Part shown: piece after piece, positions 40,556-49,289 of the stretch
Numbering within the stretch: position 1 is the first letter of the stretch
Layout of the letters: each line of letters starts with the position of its first letter
Assembly (NCBI GenBank): GCA_963848115.1
Contig: CAWKCP010000006.1
Location: 62,001 to 126,000 of the forward strand
Source of the DNA: JAWKOK01 sp963848115
GTDB taxonomy: Bacteria > Chloroflexota > Anaerolineae > Caldilineales > Caldilineaceae
Direction: 5' to 3'
Length of the DNA: 64,000 nucleotides
Notes under the pieces: generated by a model
The model's input: the letters and a program-made list of their open reading frames with translations, nothing else
What the model was told of the DNA's origin: nothing
The model's database searches: none
Translations under genes and position numbers: made by a program

Positions 40556-42061
40556 TCACTTTCGCCGCACCCGCACAGCCATATACGGCTTGCCCGGCAA
40601 TTCAACGCCGAAGGCCGCCTCGCGTACGGCTACTCCCCCACGCGTCGGCGGCGAGACCGGCAGCGGGCCCGGCTTGGCCGGCGTGATCGTCATGTTCCAC
40701 GTGTCGATGATGTCGATCTCGTAGTTGTCGTCGTCCATGGGCAGGCCAATCGCCCATTGCACGGGCTGATGCTCGCCGAAGTAGAGGATGCGCGTGTCGC
40801 CGGCTTGACCCGCCGAAACCCTCGTCCACTCCCATCGACCTTCCATGGGTTCAAGGCCGCCGGGCGGTAGTTCCTCGAAAATCCGGCGCAGGAAGGCGAT
40901 GCGCTGCCAGCTCTCGCCGTGCAGCACACCGCCCTTGCCCCACCAGAGAATATCATCGGGGTGTACGTAGGTCTCGCCATGGCCGGCATAACCGCCGCGG
41001 ACAAACGTGATCCAGAAACGGTGGACCAGTTCCTGTGCGCTGATGTTGCCCCACGGCCGCGGGATGTTGCCCTCGTACTCGCACTCGTCGTTGACGATGG
41101 GTTTGCCGTAGCGCTCTCGCCATTCGAGCGTGCGCTTGACATCCCAGTTCTGAATGTTGGCATGGGTGATCCACGGCTTGGTGTGATCGTAGTTCATCTC
41201 GGGATTGCCGTTGTGGATCGAGCGCAGGTGCTGATAGGGATCTTTTTGTTGGACGATCTTGAAGTAGTGATCCCATTGTGACATGGGTTTGGTGTCCAGC
41301 AAGAAATCGTACTCGTTGGCCATGGACCACCAGACGTTGCGATAGGCAGCCAGCCGTGCCACAAGGTAGCGCAAGTAGCGGTAGTCGCTCTCGGCATCCA
41401 TCTCGCAGTAGCCCCAACGGTCGTAGGGGTGGAAGATGATGATGTCGGCCTCGATGCCTAGGTCGAGCAGATCGCCGACCCGCTCTTCGAAGTGGCGGAA
41501 GAAGGCCGCATCGAAGCGCGTGGTGTCACTGACGCCGTTCTCGTCGCGTTCGAACGGGTAATAGACCGGCTCGTTCTCGTTGTAGATGTAGTCCTTGGGA
41601 AAGACGCACATGCGCATCTTGTTGAAAGGCGCAGTCTTGAGCGTCTCCAAGGTCTGCTCCTCAAGCGCGTCGCCCTGGTGCGCCCATGCATAGCAGGTGG
41701 TGCCGAACGAGTAGTAGGGCGTGCCGTCAGCGTAGGCGAAGTGAAATTGGTTGTGCACATGGACGGGGCCATGGTTGTGCTCGCCGGCCGGTGTGCAGAC
41801 GAAAGATCCGGTCTGGCCGTCGAGCGCATCCACGTTGCTCTTGGTCACATAGGTCCAGTCACCCGGCGTGTCCGGCATGAAGCGTACACGATAGAGACCG
41901 CCGCCGTCGTAGAAACCGTCCGGCTCCAAGACACGGTTCTGCTGGCGGAATTCGGCGCTCAACGCGACATCGATGAACGGATTGCCGGATGTCGGGCCGT
42001 CCAGAGCGATTTCGAAAACGCCCCAGCGTTCGACAGTGGTGGTGATTATTTTCTCAGTCAT
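40556..42061 (-). CDS. DUF5060/DUF4038 glycoside-hydrolase-like protein (paralogue of 18666-20156)
   Basis: A 501-residue protein with the same architecture as the island I copy. DUF5060: ERWGVFEIALDGPTSGNPFI, then GFYDGGGLYRVRFMPDTPGD. Barrel: WAHQGDALEEQTLETLKTAP, then FNKMRMCVFPKDY. The acid/base Glu lies in WWSMANEYDFL and the candidate nucleophile in PIVNDECEYEGNIP. It ends in a small beta domain. No signal peptide. It is the last gene of island II in transcription order. Both copies look intact, so they may have diverged in specificity. Confidence 0.85.
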   Translation of the reverse strand: MTEKIITTTVERWGVFEIALDGPTSGNPFIDVALSAEFRQQNRVLEPDGFYDGGGLYRVRFMPDTPGDWTYVTKSNVDALDGQTGSFVCTPAGEHNHGPVHVHNQFHFAYADGTPYYSFGTTCYAWAHQGDALEEQTLETLKTAPFNKMRMCVFPKDYIYNENEPVYYPFERDENGVSDTTRFDAAFFRHFEERVGDLLDLGIEADIIIFHPYDRWGYCEMDAESDYRYLRYLVARLAAYRNVWWSMANEYDFLLDTKPMSQWDHYFKIVQQKDPYQHLRSIHNGNPEMNYDHTKPWITHANIQNWDVKRTLEWRERYGKPIVNDECEYEGNIPRPWGNISAQELVHRFWITFVRGGYAGHGETYVHPDDILWWGKGGVLHGESWQRIAFLRRIFEELPPGGLEPMEGRWEWTRVSAGQAGDTRILYFGEHQPVQWAIGLPMDDDNYEIDIIDTWNMTITPAKPGPLPVSPPTRGGVAVREAAFGVELPGKPYMAVRVRRK

Positions 42062-42127
42062 GAAATCTAGAGCCTCTGTCTGTTGTGAATAGTGGTTCGT
42101 GGTCTGCCGTGCAGTTCGATAGGTTCA

Positions 42128-43036
42128 TCAAACCGTCTTCCCATATTTGTGCACTTCTCGTTTCGTCTCTGGGGAGAGCGAGTCGTAGAGGAAATTGGAG
42201 ACATTCGGTTCCGCACGCGATGCAATTTCCACGGTGCGGATGCCATTGGCCTTCATGCGCCCAAAGCATTCTTTGTTGATGGCTTTGGCAAAACCTCGTC
42301 GGCGATAGGCAGCGTGAGTGCCGACCGGTTCAATGTATCCGCTGTCTGCTTTGGAGCGTTCATGCCACCCAATACAATACGCGACCTGTTGCCCGTCGGG
42401 AGAGAAAACCGACAGGTTATATTCATCAATGTAGTCGGGCGACGCCATCAAACCCTTCAGGTTGTTTTCCGTATAGCCGGCATTCTCGAAGGCACTCTGT
42501 ACAAGGGCGACTCTGCCCGCTAAATCGAGAGAGTCTGAAAAGGTTTGGATGGTGAACCCGTCTTCCAGGATATAGCCGAGATCGATCTGTTCTAGATCGT
42601 AGATCCTCTTGTTTTCAAAATGGCACACGAAGGAAAACCCCTCTGTTTCTAGTCGCTGGATTTTATGTGTGTCACCGCTATACACGTCGACTTCGATGGC
42701 TGTTCGTGTGGCCGCCCAGGTGTTTTCTATCCAGCGGAAAATGTCAGGATAGATTTCGTGATAGGCCGGCAGGACTTCGATAAACAGATCATTTTTGCCA
42801 TATTCCGAGATACAGAGGCCAACAATATCCTGGGTGGATGTCCGCCAGATATGCACGTTCTCCCTGAAGAATCGATCATGAGGCTCCTTGTTGGCATGAA
42901 TATTATATCGCCAAAAATTCATCCTCCCGGATTCCCAATGCATGAACGGGTCTTGTGTCGATAGCGTATCGAGGAAATCACAAATTTCCTGATACTCTTC
43001 ATCCGTGTTGCCATAGGCCATATCGTGTATGTTCAT
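42128..43036 (-). CDS. GNAT-family N-acetyltransferase
   Basis: A 302-residue acyl-CoA-dependent acetyltransferase. The C-terminal GNAT domain (about 160-290) has the acetyl-CoA loop in YIEPVGTHAAYRRRGFAKAI (pattern R-x-R-G-x-A) and the later NVSNFLYDSL. The N-terminal half (about 1-150) looks like a second, degenerate GNAT fold (QDIVGLCISEYGKNDLFIEV). The acceptor substrate cannot be assigned. It sits in a head-to-tail gap of about 65 bp before the DUF5060 gene and has no counterpart in island I. Confidence 0.8.
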   Translation of the reverse strand: MNIHDMAYGNTDEEYQEICDFLDTLSTQDPFMHWESGRMNFWRYNIHANKEPHDRFFRENVHIWRTSTQDIVGLCISEYGKNDLFIEVLPAYHEIYPDIFRWIENTWAATRTAIEVDVYSGDTHKIQRLETEGFSFVCHFENKRIYDLEQIDLGYILEDGFTIQTFSDSLDLAGRVALVQSAFENAGYTENNLKGLMASPDYIDEYNLSVFSPDGQQVAYCIGWHERSKADSGYIEPVGTHAAYRRRGFAKAINKECFGRMKANGIRTVEIASRAEPNVSNFLYDSLSPETKREVHKYGKTV

Positions 43037-43778
43037 CTGATCTACCGTGACTTTCTATCCTCTAGGTTTGTCAATTGAGTCGCCCCTCTTCTCCTAGCCC
43101 AGATGAATTTCGGAACGATTCGGCAATGGCGAGAATCTCCGCCTCTGTCGGATCGGGCAATACCACCAGTCGGCAACGGGCACCGGCGCTCTCGCCCGCT
43201 TCAATGTCGTGGCCAAAGAGCGAGAGGTAATTCGAGTAGTGCTTTTCTTCGCCATAGGGCGTAAAGACCCCAAAGCAATCATCTTGACCGGCCATCACAA
43301 TCACCGTCAGCCCGGAGCTAGGATCACGACGCATCGCAAGCGGCAGTGCGAAGTTCGGCATCATCGTCCAGGCCAGCGGATGAGGCTCCAGATCCCAGCG
43401 ACCGTCTTCGATCAGAGCCGCTCCATGCTCATCGCGAGGAAAGGCCAGCCATGTACCAAGCTCTTGATCGGCCGAGACGAATCCCTTTCCGTTCTCTCCA
43501 CGTGGGTCGCGTTCGGCCCAGACCCGCGAGTCGATGAACGAGGGCTGAAAGTATGAGGCCAGGAAGACCTCGAAGGCCGCAAGTCTCTCTTCCGCACGGA
43601 CGACCGTAACAAGGTCGATTGTGTGCGGCGCCACCCAACGATACGTTCCTCGCAACTCGAAGGGGCGCTCGGGCGTCGCCGCCCAGCACACTTCGACGCT
43701 GCCGTCCGCATGCAGCTCTGCCGTACTCGGCCAGCGCCGCGCGCCGTATCCGTAGCGCTTGCCATAGGTAAAGACACG

Positions 43779-44682
43779 AGAGCGAACGACAAGGTAGATT
43801 ATGATTGAGAACCGTGCGTCTCTTTTCGAGAGCCGAGTAGAGCGCAGACCAATCAGTGAAGGTATGGCCCTGGACAACCTGTCGATACCAAAGTTGATGA
43901 GACCGTTCGGTCATGCCTTGGTCCCTGGGTTGGTGAACACGAATCAAGGTCATAGAAATGCCCAAGGCGATGAGCCACAGATGTAAGCGAGTTGGAAAAG
44001 GAGAACGACTGGTGTTGTCATAAAAGACGCTTTCGTGGTCGAACTGGATGGTTTCCGGGATTCCCCACTCCATGAAAGCAAGGCGCAGGCAAGCCTGGTA
44101 GTCTTCCGTATTGGCATGCCGTTCAACCCTTGTCTGTCCAAGCCAACACGGATAGCTGAGAAGGCGAGCATGGGTGAACCGATCATTGAGGTCGATGAGG
44201 GTGACCATACCCACATCCGGTATTTGCTCGTATCCACGAGCATCCAGTTCCCATACTTGATGGGCGTGGTCAACTCCACCAGTCTGGCTTTCCGGTAGGT
44301 CCACTGACGGTTCTCAATCAGCGATGACCCCTTGGGCCTTCAAGAAACGAGCGATAGTTGCACGGCTGGGCAGTTTCTGTCCTTCGAATGCATCATGCAT
44401 AGCCAGTTCGGTCCGCAAGGTGAGAGGACCCCAGCCTGGATTCTCTTGCCGCCAACGCCGAAGCGTATCGCGCATTTCAGCAGGAAAGCTACCTAACGAT
44501 CCCGTTTCTGGGCGACCCATCTGCGCATGGAGGCCAGCACGTCCGAACAGACGGCCCCGTCGACGCCACTTCTGGATCGTACGTTGTCGCCATGGCAGAC
44601 GGCGGGCTGTTCGCCACGATGCTTCGCCTTTCTCTGCAGACTCGTGGATCTCGATCCGTTCTTCCAACGTCGTGCTGGCCAT
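43779..44682 (-). pseudogene. IS481-like DDE transposase, stop-interrupted and C-terminally truncated
   Basis: The N-terminal 122 codons (MASTTLEERIEIHESAEKGE, helix-turn-helix near WRTARRLPWRQRTIQKWRR) end in a TGA at 44314-44316. The same frame continues at once with the integrase core: D in QVWELDARGYEQ, D in ETIQFDHESVFYDN, E in QGMTERSHQLWYRQ. The frame then runs out at VLNHNLPCRSL, where the element is cut. A sense codon turned to TGA would explain the stop. Not expected to be active. Confidence 0.75.
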
Positions 44683-44788
44683 TTTTACCTCCTATTTCCA
44701 CCATCGGAAATCCTGGAGGTTATTCTAGCTGAAAAGTGCGCACGACTTTATGAGACTGTTAATGTGCACGACTTAATGAGACTCAACA
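43779..44788 (-). mobile_element. IS481-like element, right end missing, inserted in the unknown gene
   Basis: The left tip, on the minus strand, is TGTTGAGTCTCATTAAGTCG with GTCTCATAAAGTCGTGCGC repeated about 25 bp further in, as in IS481-type ends beginning TGT. The expected inverse ...GAGACTCAACA is absent at the other junction (43779), where transposase sequence abuts the host gene. No target duplication is visible. Confidence 0.7.
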
Positions 44789-44958
44789 GTAGTGATTAAA
44801 TAGCCCTTCGCCGCCGGTGATCTCGACGCCGCCAGCCATGTAGGTAACCGGGACAAGGCCGATCGACTTACCCTCCTGGCGCAACACGCCCTTGAGGACG
44901 CCGGTATCGAAGGTGAAGGAGCTGTCACCCCCCTGTCTGAACTGTAGATTCACGGGGA

Positions 44959-45273
44959 TCATTTTCCCTCTTCACGATACAGAACGACCATATAGCGCAT
45001 TGGCTGGTCGCTATCATTGCGCAGTCCATGCAGTTTGCGCGGATCAAAGACGGCAGATTCATTAGCGGCCAAAACATAGGTCTCGTCGTCAAGTTCAAAG
45101 ACGCCTTCACCGTCAAGCATATAGAAGGCCTCGTAGCCGCCATGCTTGTGAGGCGGGTGGGCCCGTGACCCGGCGCCGACCTCCGATATGTGAATGTGAA
45201 GCGGCTCACCCTGTAAGTCCGCGTCCAGCAGGTTGCGGCTGATGCCTTTTACGGGATATTCCTGTAGTGTCAT
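44959..45273 (-). CDS. Cupin-domain protein
   Basis: A 104-residue single-cupin protein starting MTLQEYPVKGISRNLLDADL, with AGAGG about 9 nt upstream. The metal-binding cupin motif 1 is visible as HPPHKHGGYEAFYMLDGEG (H-x-H-x4-E) and motif 2 as FDPRKLHGLRNDSD. It might be a sugar-binding or isomerase-like protein, as small cupins in carbohydrate clusters often are, but activity cannot be told. The stop overlaps the next gene's start. Absent from island I between the equivalent genes. Confidence 0.85.
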   Translation of the reverse strand: MTLQEYPVKGISRNLLDADLQGEPLHIHISEVGAGSRAHPPHKHGGYEAFYMLDGEGVFELDDETYVLAANESAVFDPRKLHGLRNDSDQPMRYMVVLYREEGK

Positions 45274-45302
45274 TGTTGCCTCTAGTGGATAGCCCTTATC
45301 GT

Positions 45303-45770
45303 CTATGATACAGGTTGCAAATTCCGGATCGCTTGACGCCAAGTGTCAATGATTCGATCATAAAAGGGGAAGTCCTCACTCTTTTCGAGCATACCATGAT
45401 CCGCCAGCCATTGGACGGTCCGACGTGCGCCCTCATCCCAGGGGATGGTCACCCGAAAGCCGAGGTCTTCCCTCGCTGCCGAGCTATCAAACAGATTGTT
45501 GAAGCTGAAGTTCACCTCGGTTAACATGGCCTCGCGCGGAGCCATGCGTCCCAGAGCGTCGGTAGGAATATCGAACGTCCCAGCGTCCGCCATCTGTTTT
45601 TCAAACGCCGCGAAGTCTTTACGGTCACCGCTGACGGTGGTGTAGTCGCCCTGGAACAATGGGGGGCGCTGGCCTCGATTGTAGAGAACAACATCGTCAC
45701 CACACTCGACGAGCAGACGGGTAATGCCCGTGCTGATGATGCCGGTACCGCCGATAATGAGAATTCTCAT
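45303..45770 (-). CDS. Epimerase paralogue with a large in-frame internal deletion
   Basis: A 155-residue open frame. Residues 1-67 match the N-terminus of the epimerase at 23886 (MRILIIGGTGIISTGITRLL, then ...FEKQMADAGTFD). The sequence then jumps to the C-terminal IPTDALGRMAPREAMLTEVN. About 183 residues are gone, among them the YxxxK active site, so catalysis is very unlikely although the frame is kept. It could bind NAD or be a non-functional relic. In an operon between the DUF1593 gene and the cupin. Confidence 0.8.
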   Translation of the reverse strand: MRILIIGGTGIISTGITRLLVECGDDVVLYNRGQRPPLFQGDYTTVSGDRKDFAAFEKQMADAGTFDIPTDALGRMAPREAMLTEVNFSFNNLFDSSAAREDLGFRVTIPWDEGARRTVQWLADHGMLEKSEDFPFYDRIIDTWRQAIRNLQPVS

Positions 45771-45801
45771 GATGATTTTCCGATCATTTCAAGGAAGCGT
45801 A

Positions 45802-46833
45802 TTACGGCAGCATCCAGTCGGCTCGCTGTTTGAGTTCCGCTTGAACGTCGGCTCGCCACTGATAGACCGCTTCTGGACCCATCGGGTCATCGAACCAGTG
45901 GTTTTTCTCCGGATCGGGCTGGACGAACTTGCCGCCCCAGCCGCCCTGGTCGGGCTGCTCAGGATCGTTGACACCGCGTACGGCGCTGACCAGATGCAGG
46001 TACGACGGTGTGTCTCCCTCCCATACGCCCGGGGTTTCGTGATTCCAGCCGCTCCGTGGGTAGGCCGCCCCCAAGGGGCCATGGCCCTGGCGCAGATTTT
46101 CGTTGGCCCATGCCAAGTTAGAAAGCGCCGGATCGGAGCCGGGCGAGTTCCAAAACATGCCCTTGTAATTGCTCTCCGAGAGGATAATGAACAAACCGGG
46201 AAAGGTGTCGAGAAGCCAGTCAGTGGTATTGTCCTGTCTGCAAATCAGAAAAATTCGCAGCTTGCCAAGGAAGCGGGCGAAGGCTTCGTCGTCCCGGGTA
46301 TGTTGCACTTTCCAGATGGCCTGAGCCACCTCGCACGATCCACCCCAAACACAGACCCAAACCGGCCGGGAATCGGGGCTGTCCACAACACGGATGATCG
46401 CCTCCGAGGCTTCTGTGTCTTTCCCCTCACCGATAAGCGCGTCCAGCGGCATTCCTGGTTGGCCGAAATACGGCGAACCCCAAGCGCCGTCAAGCCCCTC
46501 CCAGGTGACCGCACGCAGGGCATCTGCCGTCGGATATCTGGGATCATGCCTGGCCAGGTTGGGCTGCACTTGTTCATAGACATCCAGTACATCCAGAATG
46601 TTCTTTTTGCGGGCGATATTGGCAAGCGAGCCGGCAGACGCGACCAATCCTTCAATCTCCAACTCATTGGCATAGAGCAGCAGCCGGATCATCGATTGAA
46701 CGTCATCCGGGTCGGAGTACATTTCCCGTGGTTCGCCTTCTTTGAAGACTGATCCTGGGATCACGTTGATCGGCGGAAAATCCGTCATGGCGATGACACG
46801 CGGTGCTGATTGACCGTTTTCAAGCTTGTCCAT
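45802..46833 (-). CDS. DUF1593 nucleoside-hydrolase-like protein
   Basis: A 343-residue protein. The N-terminus reads RVIAMTDFPPINVIPGSVFK, and a later metal-site block is SDPDDVQSMIRLLLYANELE. It then has PVWVCVWGGSCEVAQAIWKV and HGPLGAAYPRSGW. It lacks the C-terminal beta-sandwich present in the protein at 20224. The start at 46833 shares a TAATG overlap with the WD40 gene stop; the longer reading is in WD40 coding sequence. Function as a glycoside hydrolase is a family-based guess. Confidence 0.82.
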   Translation of the reverse strand: MDKLENGQSAPRVIAMTDFPPINVIPGSVFKEGEPREMYSDPDDVQSMIRLLLYANELEIEGLVASAGSLANIARKKNILDVLDVYEQVQPNLARHDPRYPTADALRAVTWEGLDGAWGSPYFGQPGMPLDALIGEGKDTEASEAIIRVVDSPDSRPVWVCVWGGSCEVAQAIWKVQHTRDDEAFARFLGKLRIFLICRQDNTTDWLLDTFPGLFIILSESNYKGMFWNSPGSDPALSNLAWANENLRQGHGPLGAAYPRSGWNHETPGVWEGDTPSYLHLVSAVRGVNDPEQPDQGGWGGKFVQPDPEKNHWFDDPMGPEAVYQWRADVQAELKQRADWMLP

Positions 46834-49289
46834 TATTTGATTCCCATGACGGTTGCTTTCCGAACATAGCGGCTCCTGCGTCTCGCCCGAATCAGGATCA
46901 CGCCCAGTCCAAAGATCATTGCCAGCCCAATCAAGATCACCGCGCTGGCCAACAAACGACCCGACAGCGTGTAGATCAGATAATCCGCATTGAGGCCAAA
47001 TGGGATGGGGATAAAGGCCAGGTTGGGACAGGTTGGCCGGTAGAGCGCCAGGTTGCGCTGCTCTTTCCACTGCCACAAGGATAGATTGCCGCCCAACAGC
47101 CAGTAGCATGGCTGATGCGTGAACACCTGCGGCATAACCCGAATCGTACGGTCGGATGAGGTAGAGGCCAGTTGGGCGCCGTCGGGGCGCCAGGCCAGGC
47201 TTAAGACCGAATCGATATGTCTGCGTAGGGCGATTTCCTCCTGCCAGGTATCGGCGTCCCAGACAATCGTGGCGCCGTCGGAAGAGGCGGAGGTGAGGGT
47301 TAAGCCGTCGGGACGCCATGCCACGCTCCAGACCGAACCAGTATGCCCGCTGAGGACGGTTTCCTGCTGCCAGGTTCTGGTCTCCCAGATGATGACGGCC
47401 TGGTCAGAAAAGGCCGAGGCGAGTTGGGCGCCATCGGGGCGCCAGGCGACGCTCAGTACCGTGCCGTGTTCTCCGTTGAGGACAGTCTCCTGGGCCCAAG
47501 TGTCGGTATCCCAGATGATGATGGTCTGGTCAGACGAAGCCGAGGCAAGCTGCGTACCATCCGGGTGCCAGGCCACGCTCCTGACCGACCCGGTATGTCC
47601 GTTGAGGACGGTTTCCTGCTGCCAGGCGCCTGTGTCCGAGGCGCCCGTTTCCCAGATGATGACGGTCTGGTCAGACGAAGCCGAGGCGAGGCGGCTGCCG
47701 TCGGGGCTCCAGGCCACGCTCCAGACCGAGTCGGTATGTCCGTTGAGAACGGTTTCTTGCGCCCAGGTATCGGTATTCCAGACGATGATGGTTCCGTCAT
47801 CTGAGGCCGAGGCGAGATGGCTGCCATCGGGATGCCAGGCCACGCTCCTCACCTTTTGGGTATGTCCAGTGAGGACGGTTTCCTGCTTCCACGTGCCGGT
47901 GTCCCAGACAATGATCGTTCGGTCAACAGAGGCAGAGGCAAGCTGGGCGCCGTCAGGATGCCAGGCCGCGCTCGTGACGGCGTCGGTATGTCCCCTGAGG
48001 ACGATTTCATTCCACGAGGTGTCGGTATCCCAGACGATGATGCTGCGGTCATAAGAGCCGGAGGCAAGCTGGGCGCCATCGGGACGCCAGGCCACACTCC
48101 AGATTGAATCGTTATATCCGCTGAAGACGGTCTCCTGCTGCCACGTGCCAGTGTCCCAGGTGCCAGTGTCCCAAGTGCCCGTCTCCCAGACGATGATGGT
48201 CTGGTCATCAGAGGCGGAGGCAAGGTGGGAGCCATCGGGATGCCAGGCCACGTTCCTGACCGCATCGGTATGTCCGGTGAGGACGGCTTCCTGCCGCCAA
48301 GTGTCGGCATTCCAGACGATGATGCTCTGGTCATCAGAGCCGGAGGCGAGTTGGGCGCCATCGGGACGCCAGGCGACGCTTCTGACTACATCGGCATGTC
48401 CATTGAGGACCGTTTCTTGCTCCCAGGTATTTGTGCCCCAGATGAAAACACTCCCGTCAGAGGAGGCGCTGGCCAGATGGGCGCCGTAAGGATGCCAGGC
48501 CACGCTCCAGACCGCATCGGTATGTCCGGTGAGGGCGGTTTCCTGCTCCCACGTGTCGGTATCCCAAACGATGACCGTTCGATCAGACGAGGCGGTGGCG
48601 AGGTGGGCGCCGTCGGGATGCCAGGCCGCGTCCCAGACCGCATCCTTATGCCCTCGGAGGACGGCTTCCTGCTGCCAGGCGTCCGTGTCCGAGGCGCCAG
48701 TGTTCCAGATGATGACCGTCCGGTCCAAAGACGTAGAGGCCAGGCGCGTACCATCAGGACTCCAGGCCACACTCGAGACCGCACCATTGTGTCCTTCGAG
48801 GACGGCCTCCTGCTCCCAGGTATCAGTGTCCCAGATGATGATGGTCCGGTCGAAAGCGGCCGAGGCAAGGTGGGCGCCGTCGGGGCGCCAGGCCACGCTC
48901 AAGACGGGACTTGTGTGTTCGCCGATCAGTTGTCCGGGCGCATAACGCGCTTGCGTCGGGATGGTCTGGTTGAGCAGTCGTTCGCCGGCCGCCGAGTTTA
49001 GATTCTGCGCTTCCAAGGCAAGAAGAACGGCCAGATGGGTGTTGCCCTCGTAAAACGCCAGTTGGGCGTTGGCAGCCAACTGGCGAGCCTGGGCCAGGGT
49101 TGATTGCCAGGTGGCAAAGATCAAGGCGAGGATGGCCACCGTGACAATCCCAACCAAGAGCAGGCTGAATCGGCGCAGACGGCGATTTGTCCGGCGCGCC
49201 TGGTCCAATTCCTGTTGGACCTGTGCTTCAGCTTCGTCGGCCGGGCATTGTTGCGTTTCGGGCCCGGCCTGAGTGACCAGTCTACTCAT
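46833..49289 (-). CDS. Membrane-anchored protein with 14 WD40 repeats
   Basis: An 818-residue protein. A charged N-terminus (about 1-45, coiled coil QVQQELDQARRTNRRLRR) leads to a transmembrane helix (FSLLLVGIVTVAILALIFA). Then 14 WD40 repeats follow, enough for two seven-bladed propellers, each with GH...SVAWxPDG...LASxSxDxTIxxWD. A second transmembrane helix (LLASAVILIGLAMIFGLGVI) ends in a basic tail. The propellers are probably extracytoplasmic (inference). The ATG at 49289 overlaps the upstream DUF1593 stop (ATGA). The reading from 49358 overlaps that gene's end. WD40 modules of this kind usually follow an NTPase or kinase domain, which is absent here. Confidence 0.83.
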   Translation of the reverse strand: MSRLVTQAGPETQQCPADEAEAQVQQELDQARRTNRRLRRFSLLLVGIVTVAILALIFATWQSTLAQARQLAANAQLAFYEGNTHLAVLLALEAQNLNSAAGERLLNQTIPTQARYAPGQLIGEHTSPVLSVAWRPDGAHLASAAFDRTIIIWDTDTWEQEAVLEGHNGAVSSVAWSPDGTRLASTSLDRTVIIWNTGASDTDAWQQEAVLRGHKDAVWDAAWHPDGAHLATASSDRTVIVWDTDTWEQETALTGHTDAVWSVAWHPYGAHLASASSDGSVFIWGTNTWEQETVLNGHADVVRSVAWRPDGAQLASGSDDQSIIVWNADTWRQEAVLTGHTDAVRNVAWHPDGSHLASASDDQTIIVWETGTWDTGTWDTGTWQQETVFSGYNDSIWSVAWRPDGAQLASGSYDRSIIVWDTDTSWNEIVLRGHTDAVTSAAWHPDGAQLASASVDRTIIVWDTGTWKQETVLTGHTQKVRSVAWHPDGSHLASASDDGTIIVWNTDTWAQETVLNGHTDSVWSVAWSPDGSRLASASSDQTVIIWETGASDTGAWQQETVLNGHTGSVRSVAWHPDGTQLASASSDQTIIIWDTDTWAQETVLNGEHGTVLSVAWRPDGAQLASAFSDQAVIIWETRTWQQETVLSGHTGSVWSVAWRPDGLTLTSASSDGATIVWDADTWQEEIALRRHIDSVLSLAWRPDGAQLASTSSDRTIRVMPQVFTHQPCYWLLGGNLSLWQWKEQRNLALYRPTCPNLAFIPIPFGLNADYLIYTLSGRLLASAVILIGLAMIFGLGVILIRARRRSRYVRKATVMGIK

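Larger units (their letters stand above)
43071..44962 (-). pseudogene. Paralogue of the unknown protein at 23009, split by an IS element
   Basis: The N-terminal part (44962-44789) reads MIPVNLQFRQGGDSSFTFDT through GLFNHY. The C-terminal part (43778-43071) resumes RVFTYGKRYGYGARRWPS and follows the island I copy to EEGRLN. The sequence continues across the element at exactly the same codon, so the insertion disrupted an intact gene. Its ATG overlaps the cupin stop (ATGA), showing it was in the same operon. The gene can no longer make the full protein. Confidence 0.85.

Noticed and set aside
40083..40559. N-terminal extension of the DUF2291 gene
   Set aside because: The reading covers hairpin repeats and has no signal peptide; the real lipoprotein leader begins at MPMLTALLL.
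47119..49001. Plus-strand open frames opposite the WD40 gene
   Set aside because: They mirror the 14 repeats in antisense with repetitive content and no start signals.
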